Below, piece by piece: positions 1-8,360 of a stretch of 61,538 nucleotides of DNA. The notes below the pieces were generated by a model. It was not told the origin of the DNA. It made no database searches and worked only from the letters and a program-made list of their open reading frames with translations. The DNA is from Enterobacter mori LMG 25706 (GTDB taxonomy: Bacteria > Pseudomonadota > Gammaproteobacteria > Enterobacterales > Enterobacteriaceae): positions 133,433 through 194,970 of the forward strand of contig NZ_GL890773.1 of the NCBI RefSeq assembly GCF_000211415.1, written 5' to 3'. The translations under genes were made by a program, and so were the position numbers. Positions within the stretch are counted from its first letter, which is position 1, and each line of letters starts with the position of its first letter.

Positions 1-2319
1 TTAAAGGTGAACCACCACCTCATTCCCCTCCGCTTTCACCATCACACCCCACTCGCTGCCCGCGTGTGAACCGCCCTTCACGCCGCTCACCTTCTGCACG
101 TTGCGCAAGCACACCGACCAGTTTTTCGCGTCTCCCACGCCGGTAAAGGTCACGATGTCGCCCTGACGTGACGCCTTCAGCGTAAACGCCACGGAGCCGT
201 CCGCCACAGGCACTTCACTCACCGCCGTTGCGCCGTCGTCCAGGTTAAACAGCTGGAAGGCCGTCCCCTCGTTCCATGCGTAGTCCGGCTTCTGGTTATT
301 GTTACCCAGCGCCAGCAGCGTGTTATCGCGCACGTAGACCGGCAGGCTCATGAAATCGTGCTGCTGCTTATGCCAGCGGCTGCCCTGAATTTCGTCATTG
401 TGCCACAGGTGCGTCCATCGGCCTTCCGGCAGGTAGAACTGCACGTCGCCCACCTCGGAGAACACCGGCGCAACCATCACCGCATCCCCCAGCATGTACT
501 GGCGGTCGAGGTAATCACACGCCGGATCGTCCGGGAACTCCAGCATCATCGCCCGCAGCATCGGCGTACCGAACTCGCGGGCCAGCGCCGCCTGACGATA
601 CAGATACGGCATCAGCTGACATTTCAGCTGCGTAAAGTGGCGAACCACGTCGCAGGACTCGTCATCGTACGCCCACGGCACCCGGTAGGATTTACTACCG
701 TGAAGGCGGCTGTGGCTGGAGAACAGCCCGAACGCGCACCAGCGCTTGTAGACGTGCGCCGGTGCGGTGTTTTCGAACCCACCGATATCGTGGCTCCAGA
801 ACCCGAAGCCGGACAGGCCAATCGACAGCCCCCCGCGCAGGCTTTCGGCCATCGATTCGTAGTTGGCGTAGCAGTCGCCGCCCCAGTGTACCGGGAACTG
901 CTGCGCCCCGACGGAGGCAGAACGGGCAAACAGCACCGCCTCTTCTTCTCCCACCGTCTCTTTCAGCACGTTCCACACCAGCTCGTTATAGAGATAGGCG
1001 TAGTGGTTGTGCATCTTCTGCGGATCGGACCCGTCGCACCACTGCACGTCCGTCGGGATACGCTCGCCGAAGTCGGTCTTGAAGCAGTCGACGCCGATGT
1101 CCACCAGGCCTTTCAGCTTGTCGGCATACCACTGGCACGCTTCCGGGTTGGTGAAGTCGTAAATCGCCAGCCCCGGCTGCCATTTGTCCCACTGCCACAC
1201 GCTGCCGTCCGGGCGCTTGAGCAGGTAGCCCTTCTCTTTCAGTTCCCGGAATACCGGTGACTTCTGGCCGATGTACGGGTTGATCCACACGCAGACCTTC
1301 AGCCCTTTCTCTTTCAGACGGCGGATCATCCCTTCCGGGTCCGGGAAGGTCGCCGGGTCCCACTCGAAGTCGCACCACTGGAAGGCCTTCATCCAGAAGC
1401 AGTCGAAGTGGAAGACGTGCAGCGGCAGGTCGCGCTCGGCCATGCCGTCGATAAAGCTGTTTACCGTGGCTTCGTCGTAGTTGGTGGTGAACGAGGTGGT
1501 CAGCCACAGGCCGAACGACCACGCAGGCGGCAGCGCCGGACGCCCGGTAAACTGCGTATAGCGGTTCAGCACCTCTTTCGGCGTCGGGCCGTCGATCACG
1601 AAGTACTCCAGATATTCGCCTTCGACGCTGAACTGCACTTTGGAGACTTTCTCCGAGCCAATTTCGAAGGAGACGTTTTCCGGGTGATTGACCAGCACGC
1701 CGTAGCCGCGGTTGGTCAGGTAAAACGGAATATTTTTGTAGGACTGTTCAGTGCTGGTACCGCCGTCGCAGTTCCAGGTATCGACCCGCTGACCGTTGCG
1801 TACCAGGGCGGTAAAGCGCTCGCCGAGACCGTAAACCGTCTCCCCCACGCCCAGATCCAGCCGTTCGAACACGTAATTGCGGTCGGTAGTGGCGTCCTGC
1901 ACGTAGCCGTTGTTTTTCAGCTGGCTGCCGGTGATGCGCTGCCCGTCGCGCAGGAAATCCAGCGCCCAGAACTCGCCTTTGGTGACGCGCACGCTGACGC
2001 TTCCGCTTTTCAGCTCAGCAAAATCGGCGTTGTTTTCAATCTCGACCTTCGCATCTTTCAATACGTTGAGCGGATAATGCGGGCCGTTATTCAACGCGCC
2101 CTGGAAGTGCTCGATGCGCACCCCGACAATCCCCTCCTGCGGGGCAAACAGGCGAACCGTGAACATCAACGTGTCGAGCTGCCAGGCGCGTTCCCGCACG
2201 TCGCGTGGTGCCACGTACACCACCAGGTCGTTATCCTGCCGCTCCACGTCGAACACCTGAACCGGATACGTCACGCTCAGCCCCGGTTGAATAAGCCAGT
2301 TTCCATCACTGATTTTCAT
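1..2319 (-). CDS. yicI: alpha-xylosidase YicI (GH31)
   Basis: Cytoplasmic GH31 alpha-xylosidase that releases alpha-xylose from isoprimeverose-type substrates. The protein has 772 residues, the same length as E. coli YicI. The catalytic pair of the family is visible: nucleophile D416 in KTDFGER and acid/base D482 in GGDCYANYE. The order is an N-terminal beta domain (about 1-240), the catalytic barrel (about 260-590) and C-terminal beta domains. The start is supported by AGAGGA just upstream. It lies 12 bases after yicJ on the same strand, so importer and hydrolase form an operon. The stop codon is the first three bases of the window, so the gene is complete. Confidence 0.96.
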   Translation of the reverse strand: MKISDGNWLIQPGLSVTYPVQVFDVERQDNDLVVYVAPRDVRERAWQLDTLMFTVRLFAPQEGIVGVRIEHFQGALNNGPHYPLNVLKDAKVEIENNADFAELKSGSVSVRVTKGEFWALDFLRDGQRITGSQLKNNGYVQDATTDRNYVFERLDLGVGETVYGLGERFTALVRNGQRVDTWNCDGGTSTEQSYKNIPFYLTNRGYGVLVNHPENVSFEIGSEKVSKVQFSVEGEYLEYFVIDGPTPKEVLNRYTQFTGRPALPPAWSFGLWLTTSFTTNYDEATVNSFIDGMAERDLPLHVFHFDCFWMKAFQWCDFEWDPATFPDPEGMIRRLKEKGLKVCVWINPYIGQKSPVFRELKEKGYLLKRPDGSVWQWDKWQPGLAIYDFTNPEACQWYADKLKGLVDIGVDCFKTDFGERIPTDVQWCDGSDPQKMHNHYAYLYNELVWNVLKETVGEEEAVLFARSASVGAQQFPVHWGGDCYANYESMAESLRGGLSIGLSGFGFWSHDIGGFENTAPAHVYKRWCAFGLFSSHSRLHGSKSYRVPWAYDDESCDVVRHFTQLKCQLMPYLYRQAALAREFGTPMLRAMMLEFPDDPACDYLDRQYMLGDAVMVAPVFSEVGDVQFYLPEGRWTHLWHNDEIQGSRWHKQQHDFMSLPVYVRDNTLLALGNNNQKPDYAWNEGTAFQLFNLDDGATAVSEVPVADGSVAFTLKASRQGDIVTFTGVGDAKNWSVCLRNVQKVSGVKGGSHAGSEWGVMVKAEGNEVVVHL

Positions 2320-2331
2320 ACTTTCGTCCTC

Positions 2332-3723
2332 TTAGTTCTGTAATTCTTTGCTGACCGGCAGGTTTTCAAACTCCTGCTGATTGCGACGCGCGCCCTGCGC
2401 CAGCTCGCCCATGATTTTGGTCAGGAAAGGGGTTTTCAGCGTGTAGTAACGTTTGGCGATGATGGCGCTCAGCACGTAGCAGACCGCCGGGGCCAGGGTA
2501 AACAGGCCGATAATGATGCTGATGGTCGCGCTGTTCTGGGTCTTGGCTGCCGCGTCGTAGCCGCCGCCGGCCAGCATCCAGCCGATCATCGCCCCACCCA
2601 GCGCCAGGCCGAGCTTCAGCACGAACAGCGTGCCCGCAAAGCTGATGCCAGTCAGGCGCTTGCCGTTAGTCCATTCGCCGTAGTCGACGGTATCGGACAT
2701 CATCACCCACTGAATCGGCGTCACCAGCTGGTGCAGCACGCCGATGACGAAGATAAAGGCGAACATCAGCACGGTGGCGTGCATCGGCACGAAGAACATC
2801 GCCACGCTGACCACCGCCAGCGCGGCGTTGGTCCACCAGAAGATGCTGACCTTGCATTTCCAGTCGGTGAGGGGTTTCGCCAGCGCGGAGCCGATCAGGT
2901 TGCCGACGCAGTAGGTGGTGAGGAAGGCGACGAACACCTCCGGCGAGCCCATGATCCAGGTGCAGTAGTACATCATCGCGCCGCCGCGCACGCAGACGGC
3001 GAGGATGTTGAGGATGGTCAGCACGCCGACGATGCGCCACTGGTCGTTGTGCCAAATGTCGCGCAGGTCTTCCCGCATGGACGTGGTGCTCGGCGGCACC
3101 TGGATGCGCTCTTTGGTGGTAAAGAAGCAGAACGCCAGCATCAGGAACGCGACCACCGACAGCACGGCGATGCCGCCCTGGAAGCCGAACGCCTTATCGT
3201 CGCCGCCAATGAGGTTCACCAGCGGCATCATCAGCACCGTGGAGAGCATGCCGCCCGCGGTCGCCAGCACAAAGCGCCAGGACTGAAGGGAGATACGCTG
3301 CGTCGGGTCGTTGGTGATCACGCCGCCCAGCGCGCAGTACGGGATGTTGACCACGGTATAGAGCAGGGTCAGTAGGGTGTAGGTAACGGCAGCGTAAACC
3401 ATTTTACCGTTGAGGCTGAGGTCCGGCGTGGTGTAGGCCAGCACGCAGACGATCCCGAACGGGATGGCACCAAACAAAATCCACGGACGAAACTTGCCCC
3501 AGCGGCTGCGGGTGCGGTCGGCAATCAGCCCCATGCACGGGTCGGAGATCGCATCCAGCGCGCGCGCCAGCAGGAACATGGTGCCGACAAACCCGGCGGG
3601 AATGCCAAAAATATCGGTGTAGAAAAACATCATGTACAACATGACGTTATCAAAAATGATGTGGCTGGCGGCATCTCCCATGCCGTAGCCAATCTTCTCT
3701 TTTACTGACAATACTTCGCTCAT
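2332..3723 (-). CDS. yicJ: Xyloside transporter YicJ (GPH/MelB family)
   Basis: Inner-membrane sugar:cation symporter of the glycoside-pentoside-hexuronide family, 463 residues with about 12 hydrophobic segments. The N-terminus (KEKIGYGMGDAASHIIFDNVM) and the RSRWGKFRPWILFGA loop are typical of MelB/YicJ/XynB proteins. AAGGA precedes the ATG. It is the first gene of a yicJ-yicI operon and presumably imports the alpha-xyloside that YicI hydrolyses; the natural substrate is inferred from the partner enzyme. Order and strand match E. coli, including its position next to selC. Confidence 0.94.
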   Translation of the reverse strand: MSEVLSVKEKIGYGMGDAASHIIFDNVMLYMMFFYTDIFGIPAGFVGTMFLLARALDAISDPCMGLIADRTRSRWGKFRPWILFGAIPFGIVCVLAYTTPDLSLNGKMVYAAVTYTLLTLLYTVVNIPYCALGGVITNDPTQRISLQSWRFVLATAGGMLSTVLMMPLVNLIGGDDKAFGFQGGIAVLSVVAFLMLAFCFFTTKERIQVPPSTTSMREDLRDIWHNDQWRIVGVLTILNILAVCVRGGAMMYYCTWIMGSPEVFVAFLTTYCVGNLIGSALAKPLTDWKCKVSIFWWTNAALAVVSVAMFFVPMHATVLMFAFIFVIGVLHQLVTPIQWVMMSDTVDYGEWTNGKRLTGISFAGTLFVLKLGLALGGAMIGWMLAGGGYDAAAKTQNSATISIIIGLFTLAPAVCYVLSAIIAKRYYTLKTPFLTKIMGELAQGARRNQQEFENLPVSKELQN

Positions 3724-3951
3724 CTTTTTTTATCCTTCACGCTGTAGGATGCGCTGAGACCGGTTACAGAGTTTTAAACCATTGTTTCAGGAGCGGGTAT
3801 TGCGTTTTCTGGTTAGCAGATTACGTTTCTTGTTTTTTGTGATCGCGGTAAATGTTGATAGCACGAAGGGCTAACATGAGGATTTTCTTAGGAATTAACT
3901 GAAACAGGGGTGTACAGGTCAAAAGAGAGGTGAAAAAAGTGGTGTGGGGTA

Positions 3952-3980
3952 TGTGGTAAATGTCTGAAAGTAGCTATAAT
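3952..3980 (+). promoter_or_regulatory. Probable selC promoter
   Basis: A perfect TATAAT (3975-3980) lies 31 bases before the tRNA gene and is followed by the GC-rich stretch gcgccccgcc, the discriminator expected of stringently controlled stable-RNA promoters. The -35 hexamer at 17-base spacing (tgtggt) is a poor match, so only the -10 is well supported. Confidence 0.55.
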
Positions 3981-4011
3981 GCGCCCCGCCTCCATGTAGC
4001 AATCGAGGCGC

Positions 4012-4106
4012 GGAAGATCGTCATCTCCGGTGAGGTGGCTCGACTTCAAATCCAGCTGGGGACGCCAGCGTTCCCGGGCAGGTTCGACTCCTGTGATCTT
4101 CCGCCA
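4012..4106 (+). tRNA. selC: tRNA-Sec (UCA anticodon)
   Basis: Selenocysteine tRNA of 95 bases including an encoded CCA. It shows the features unique to tRNA-Sec: a long acceptor stem (ggaagatc pairing with gatcttcc), the anticodon loop cttcaaa with anticodon TCA, and a long variable arm (ggggacgccagcgttccc). The T-loop GGTTCGACTCC is intact. Apart from a few compensated changes it matches E. coli selC as I recall it. The selC 3' end is a classic integration site for islands (LEE, SPI-3), and AT-rich foreign DNA begins directly after it here. Confidence 0.98.
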
Positions 4107-4336
4107 AAATTCCAAGTTTCGAAATCACACTTGTCACTTAAAATCCCTAAATTTTTAAGAGATAGGTTGAATCCATGGTTATCTAATGCCAATCTAACTC
4201 GCAGTAAAACACTTCTATAACGAGAAATTGTTGATGCATAAGTTCATATAGGAATTATTATAAACCTAACATGTGCTTGAGCATAACTGTAAGCACCATC
4301 TCAATTTATAGTTTATTAAAATTTGGAGAAAACTAT

Positions 4337-5416
4337 ATGGAAAACACAGATAACGAAGATATTGAAGGTTTAGATGACAATGCTGAATTATCATTAGGAG
4401 ACTATCCAATTGATACAGTATTGATTAGAAATGAGCCTCGTACCGTTTTTGACGTTATTCGAAGGATCGAAAAAGGTGGGTATGTTATGGATCCAGACTT
4501 TCAGCGTGAGTTTATTTGGCCTGAAGATAAGCAAAGTAAACTAATTGAATCTGTTCTTATGAGAATACCATTCCCTGTCTTCTATCTCGCAGAAAACAGT
4601 AGAGGGCAAATGGTTGTTGTTGATGGACTCCAGCGATTATCAACTCTTCAGCGTTTTTTGAATGATGATTTAAAGCTGAAATTAAAAAATCAATCTGAAT
4701 TGGATGGAAAAAAATTTTCAGACTTACATCCTAAACTGCAAAATAGGGTAGAAGATTGTAATCTAATTTTATATCTAATTGATTCCAAAGTTCCAGCACA
4801 GGCACTTTTAGATATCTTTGAACGTGTAAATAGTGGGGTTCCATTAACCCGTCAACAAATGAGAAATTGTTTGTACATGGGCAAGGCCACAAGATTTTTA
4901 AAAGAAGAAGCAAATTCCTCTTTATTTAAAAAAGCTACTGGCGAAAGCTTAACACAGAAAACAATGCGGGATAGAGAGTTTGTAAATCGCTTTGTAGCTT
5001 TTAAAACCCTTCCATTAAATGAATACAAAGGAGACATGGATGACTTCTTAGCAAAAGCATTGGAAAATATAAATGAAAATGAAAATATTTCTCTTGAAAA
5101 AATTTCAAACGATTTTAGAAGAAGTTTAAAGAATAACATTACTATTTTCGGCAAACATGCTTTTAGAAAATATAGTGACAAAAATAGCGCCAGGAGTGTA
5201 ATAAATGCTTCGCTATGGGATGTAATGTCAGTAGTTCTGTCAGAGGTTCCTGAACACATAGTTGAATCAAGGAAAAAAACAATTGAAGACAGTGTGCTAA
5301 ATTTATTCTCAGATGATAATTTTTCACAGTCAATTACATTGGGAACCAGCCAAGTAAACAAAGTTAAATATAGATTCGCTTGTGTCAGACAAGTCATCGA
5401 GGAGGCTGTATTATGA
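4337..5416 (+). CDS. DUF262 protein (GmrSD/ParB-like fold), defence candidate
   Basis: 359-residue protein with an N-terminal DUF262 domain. Visible signatures are DPDFQREFIW (52-61), the DGLQR motif (96-100, corresponding to the DGxQR nucleotidase signature of GmrS/SspE-type proteins) and FERVNSGVPL (161-170). No HNH/DUF1524 nuclease motif is seen in the C-terminal half, so this is a DUF262-only protein, unlike GmrSD fusions. The start at 4337 is preferred over the longer ORF from 4271 because GGAG lies 9 bases upstream. It is the first gene of a three-gene cassette; its stop overlaps the next start as ATGA. The DNA is very AT-rich compared with the backbone, indicating transfer. Target and activity are unknown; a role in sensing or attacking foreign nucleic acid is inference from the family. 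Confidence 0.85.
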   Translation: MENTDNEDIEGLDDNAELSLGDYPIDTVLIRNEPRTVFDVIRRIEKGGYVMDPDFQREFIWPEDKQSKLIESVLMRIPFPVFYLAENSRGQMVVVDGLQRLSTLQRFLNDDLKLKLKNQSELDGKKFSDLHPKLQNRVEDCNLILYLIDSKVPAQALLDIFERVNSGVPLTRQQMRNCLYMGKATRFLKEEANSSLFKKATGESLTQKTMRDREFVNRFVAFKTLPLNEYKGDMDDFLAKALENINENENISLEKISNDFRRSLKNNITIFGKHAFRKYSDKNSARSVINASLWDVMSVVLSEVPEHIVESRKKTIEDSVLNLFSDDNFSQSITLGTSQVNKVKYRFACVRQVIEEAVL

Positions 5417-6543
5417 TCAATAAATTAGCTCTTGAATATTTTAAATGTTTTGAAAATATTCAAATCGATCTTAAGAATTTGAATGTTTTATCTGGGGAAA
5501 ATGCTTCCGGAAAATCATCATTAATACAATCTATTCTTGTATTAAATCAAACAATGCATCTAAACGAATGGTCAAAAAAACTAATTCTCAATGGGTCCAA
5601 TATAAATTTAGGAACTGTTTCAGATGTAATTGATAAAGTTAATGGAAGAAATCTTATTAAGATTAAATTCTCTGATGATGAAAGTGTGGTCAGCTGGACA
5701 TTTTCAGGAGAACGATCACAATTATCTATGCAAATAGATAATGTTCAAATCGATAGCAAGATCGTTGAATCGCCTTCTATTTTACAAGATCTGCTTCCCC
5801 CTGAGTTCAATGATTCTAATATAGTTTCTACGCTTAGGGATATGACATATATAAAAGCAGAAAGATGTGGGCCTCGTGACTTTTATACACTAATAGATAA
5901 TGAAGAGAAAAAAACCACCGTTGATGGTGAACATTCGATAGCCTTACTTTTTAATAACTTAGACAGCGATGTATCTCAAGATCTTGTGCTTAATACAGCT
6001 CCACCAACTCTTTTCCAACAAGTTCAAGCTCGAATGAGAGAATTTTTCCCAGGATTTGAATATAAAATTGAATCCTTGGAAAAAATAAATGCAGTTACAC
6101 TCGGAATAAGAACATCTGAAGATACAAATTTTCATAGACCTATGAATGTAGGTTTTGGGTTAACACAAATTTTACCAATTATAATTTCATGCCTCACCGC
6201 TAAAGAAGGTGACTTGCTTATAATTGAAAACCCTGAGGTGCATTTACACCCTAAAGGTCAAGCTATGATGGGTGAGTTTTTAGCAAAGGTCGCTAATACT
6301 GGAATACAAATTATAATTGAAACTCATAGCGACCATGTTTTAAACGGCATCAGAAGATCTGTTAAAAGTAAAAAAATAGATGATAGGAAAGTTGCGTTTT
6401 ATTTTTTCAACAACAGAACCTTTAATGAAAGTCAGATAATCTCTCCACAGATTGACGAAAATGGAAGGATTGACCATTGGCCTAATGGTTTTTTCGATCA
6501 ATTCGATAAAGACATAAGTTTTCTTGCTGGATGGGATTTATAA
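5413..6543 (+). CDS. AAA ATPase with C-terminal DUF3696
   Basis: 376-residue ATPase of the AAA_15/AAA_21 (OLD/SMC-like) class. Walker A is GENASGKSS (28-36), the family signature MNVGFGLTQILP sits at 244-255, Walker B with catalytic glutamate is LLIIENPE (268-275), and the switch histidine is in ETHSDH (303-308). The C-terminus GRIDHWPNGFFDQF (351-364) is the DUF3696 signature. No TOPRIM or other nuclease domain is fused. The start at 5413 follows GAGGAGG and overlaps the DUF262 stop by 4 bases, indicating translational coupling. It is probably the ATP-driven sensor or assembly subunit of the cassette. Only the ATPase assignment is directly supported. Confidence 0.88.
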   Translation: MINKLALEYFKCFENIQIDLKNLNVLSGENASGKSSLIQSILVLNQTMHLNEWSKKLILNGSNINLGTVSDVIDKVNGRNLIKIKFSDDESVVSWTFSGERSQLSMQIDNVQIDSKIVESPSILQDLLPPEFNDSNIVSTLRDMTYIKAERCGPRDFYTLIDNEEKKTTVDGEHSIALLFNNLDSDVSQDLVLNTAPPTLFQQVQARMREFFPGFEYKIESLEKINAVTLGIRTSEDTNFHRPMNVGFGLTQILPIIISCLTAKEGDLLIIENPEVHLHPKGQAMMGEFLAKVANTGIQIIIETHSDHVLNGIRRSVKSKKIDDRKVAFYFFNNRTFNESQIISPQIDENGRIDHWPNGFFDQFDKDISFLAGWDL

Positions 6544-7487
6544 TGACAATATTATTTAATGAAAAATCTTTAAATGATGATATACAAAGCAAAGAACAAT
6601 TATTCGAACAAATAAAACATGTTATGCGAGCACGGCAATATCTTCTACAAAAAGCTTTAAATATTTATTGCAAGCGCGATTTTATAAACTATAGACTATC
6701 TAATGACGAGACCATATTTAAGTACGTGATGGGTTTTGAAAAAACTGAAAAAATTGATGTTCTTACTTGGCTATCCAAAGCTGGTCCGTTTTGGGATGAC
6801 GAACAGTTACATTCTCTAGAGGATTTATATGTACATGATAAAGAAGAGGTTACAGGTACGGCATTAGCTGAAGCTGCAGCACAATTATTCTGCGATGAGG
6901 AATGCGAAATTTTTAGTTTAAAAAATGAAAAATATTTGGAAAGCAGCATTAAAATCACTTGGATAGATAATAATAAACACAATGATTTTCTAATAAATAA
7001 TCATACCACCATGATTTCATTAGAGGAAAAAATAAAACAATCTAACAAGTCTATAGAGAGCTGGAAGAGGCTTGAGGAATTAGCAAGGAGTGAATTTCAA
7101 AACTTAAGCTTTATTCATGAATGTTTTATTCCATTATATAAATTACCTTTCCATAAAGCGGCATCAAAAAGTATTATGGAAAAATTAAATGTTTTAAATC
7201 AGATAAAAGATTGTTTCGATAGCTCAGGTAAATTCACAGCGTTAGGTCATGAGATTTATAAAAACCATTTTACTGGTGATAAAGCATGGTTTAGTGATTC
7301 TTCAGATGGGGAAAAAATAGATTTTGCAAATGAGATGACTTTTGAATTAATTAAAAGTGATAAACGTTTATGCGCTTGGCATGGTAAAATAAAAACCCCA
7401 CAGTTAAGAATCCATTTTTCTTTTCCTATTGAAAAGGAAACCCCATTATATATTGCGTACATCGGGGAAAAAATAACAAAAAAATGA
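6543..7487 (+). CDS. Unrecognised protein, third gene of the DUF262/AAA cassette
   Basis: 314-residue protein that I do not recognise. It starts in a TAATG overlap with the ATPase stop, so it is translationally coupled; GGATGGGA precedes this ATG. An alternative in-frame start lies at 6531. It is soluble, with no membrane segment or signal peptide. The N-terminal two thirds look helical and charged. The C-terminal end has a compact motif set, WHGK (279-282), RIHF (289-292) and YIG (306-308), whose histidines and charged residues could form an active site or ligand pocket. The cassette ends here and is followed by a hairpin. Its coupling to DUF262 and AAA genes suggests the effector or a specificity subunit; that is inference. 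Confidence 0.75.
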   Translation: MTILFNEKSLNDDIQSKEQLFEQIKHVMRARQYLLQKALNIYCKRDFINYRLSNDETIFKYVMGFEKTEKIDVLTWLSKAGPFWDDEQLHSLEDLYVHDKEEVTGTALAEAAAQLFCDEECEIFSLKNEKYLESSIKITWIDNNKHNDFLINNHTTMISLEEKIKQSNKSIESWKRLEELARSEFQNLSFIHECFIPLYKLPFHKAASKSIMEKLNVLNQIKDCFDSSGKFTALGHEIYKNHFTGDKAWFSDSSDGEKIDFANEMTFELIKSDKRLCAWHGKIKTPQLRIHFSFPIEKETPLYIAYIGEKITKK

Positions 7488-7527
7488 AAGCACTAGAATA
7501 AAGATGAGTTCTGAATTCAAATACCCC

Positions 7528-7572
7528 CCCTCAAAAATACATGAATGACAAAATATTTATTTTGAGGGTTTT
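7528..7572 (+). terminator. Probable terminator of the DUF262/AAA cassette
   Basis: The 9-base arms ccctcaaaa (7528-7536) and ttttgaggg (7560-7568) are exact reverse complements, separated by a 23-base AT-rich loop and followed by TTTT. It sits 40 bases after the last cassette gene. The rest of 7488-7667 is AT-rich with no other signal that I can see. Confidence 0.55.
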
Positions 7573-7667
7573 AAAATCATTTAACATACTAACAATATTA
7601 TTCCTGAACACAAATTTCAATAAACATTACGGAAGATTATTTCAGTAAGAATTTTCCAAGTGAGAAT

Positions 7668-7832
7668 TTAACAATTTTTATTGAGTCTCATCCTGCAAGC
7701 CTCCTTCACCCACTTACTAAAATTCCCTTTCCCCGCCGCCTTCTCAATCTGCTCCAAAAGTTCATCCTCAAATCGGATGTTCTTCATCGTGCTCTTGGTG
7801 CGGTCAAAATTAGGTTTCTTTTTTTCTTGCAT
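7668..7832 (-). CDS. YlcI/YnfO-like small protein (DUF3950)
   Basis: A 54-residue protein read on the reverse strand from the ATG at 7832 to the TAA at 7668. Its sequence contains KNIRFEDELLEQIE followed by NFSKWVKEACRMRL. This is the layout of the YlcI/YnfO (DUF3950) family found in prophages and islands, which resembles a ribbon-helix-helix domain and is therefore a plausible DNA-binding protein. A 13-bp inverted repeat directly overlaps and precedes its start codon, suggesting autoregulation. The function of the family is not known to me. Confidence 0.75.
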   Translation of the reverse strand: MQEKKKPNFDRTKSTMKNIRFEDELLEQIEKAAGKGNFSKWVKEACRMRLNKNC

Positions 7833-7877
7833 GGTAGGTACCACTTCGGTTAATTTATCTGCATGTGGTACCTACCA
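7832..7877. promoter_or_regulatory. 13-bp inverted repeat between the YlcI-like gene and symE
   Basis: tggtaggtaccac (7832-7844) and gtggtacctacca (7865-7877) are perfect reverse complements 20 bases apart. Each arm also contains the palindrome ggtacc. The left arm touches the start codon of the YlcI-like gene; the right arm is about 83 bases before symE. It may be an operator for the small DNA-binding protein or a structure shared by divergent transcripts. Confidence 0.55.
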
Positions 7878-7959
7878 CATGGATTCGGAATTCTGCAACG
7901 CCCAGCAGTGTTGGAGCACTAAAGGGCGTCTAACCTCACCAACTATCAAGGAGTTGATT

Positions 7960-8301
7960 ATGGCTGATTCGCATTCTACCCCAGACACCGCCCAATCCGG
8001 AACCGAGCGTTCGTTAATTGTGGGATACCGCCCGAATGTTTTCGACAAATCCACGCCAAAAATCATCCTTTCCGGCAAGTGGCTGCGCGCGGCGGGCTTT
8101 AATACCGGACAGCAGGTCACGATAAAAGTCATGAAAGGATGCATCGTTCTGGTGGCGTATAACGAGCAGGAGCAGAGGTTGCAGGACGATTATAAACGCA
8201 CGAAAGCAAAACTTATTGAGATAGAGAACGCGCTTGCAGCGATCCAAACTCCGCGTGCTGGAAAGCGCCTCGCAAAATCAAATACAAACCACCTGGCTTA
8301 G
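7960..8301 (+). CDS. symE: SymE-family type I toxin
   Basis: 113-residue protein, the length of E. coli SymE. The central region RSLIVGYRPNVF...PKIILSGKWLRAAGFNTGQQVTIKVMKGCIVL is the SymE core, an AbrB-like swapped-hairpin fold. SymE is an SOS-induced toxin reported to condense nucleic acids and is silenced by a cis-antisense RNA, SymR. The start at 7960 is chosen because AAGGAG lies 6 bases upstream; the longer ORF from 7681 is antisense to the YlcI-like gene. I could not place SymR or a LexA box with confidence, so regulation is by analogy. GC content is nearer to the backbone than that of the upstream cassette. Confidence 0.85.
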   Translation: MADSHSTPDTAQSGTERSLIVGYRPNVFDKSTPKIILSGKWLRAAGFNTGQQVTIKVMKGCIVLVAYNEQEQRLQDDYKRTKAKLIEIENALAAIQTPRAGKRLAKSNTNHLA

Positions 8302-8360
8302 CGGCTGTTTCTGGCATACTACACGCTGGTAAGGTTAATCATTCGAAAGAGGGAGGCGAC

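Noticed and set aside
358..1260. Long plus-strand ORF opposite yicI (and 1408-2343)
   Set aside because: Exact antisense of a well-conserved GH31 gene, with Arg/His-rich shadow composition and no ribosome site.
3888..4115. 75-codon minus-strand ORF across selC
   Set aside because: Reads antisense through the tRNA gene; not credible as a protein.
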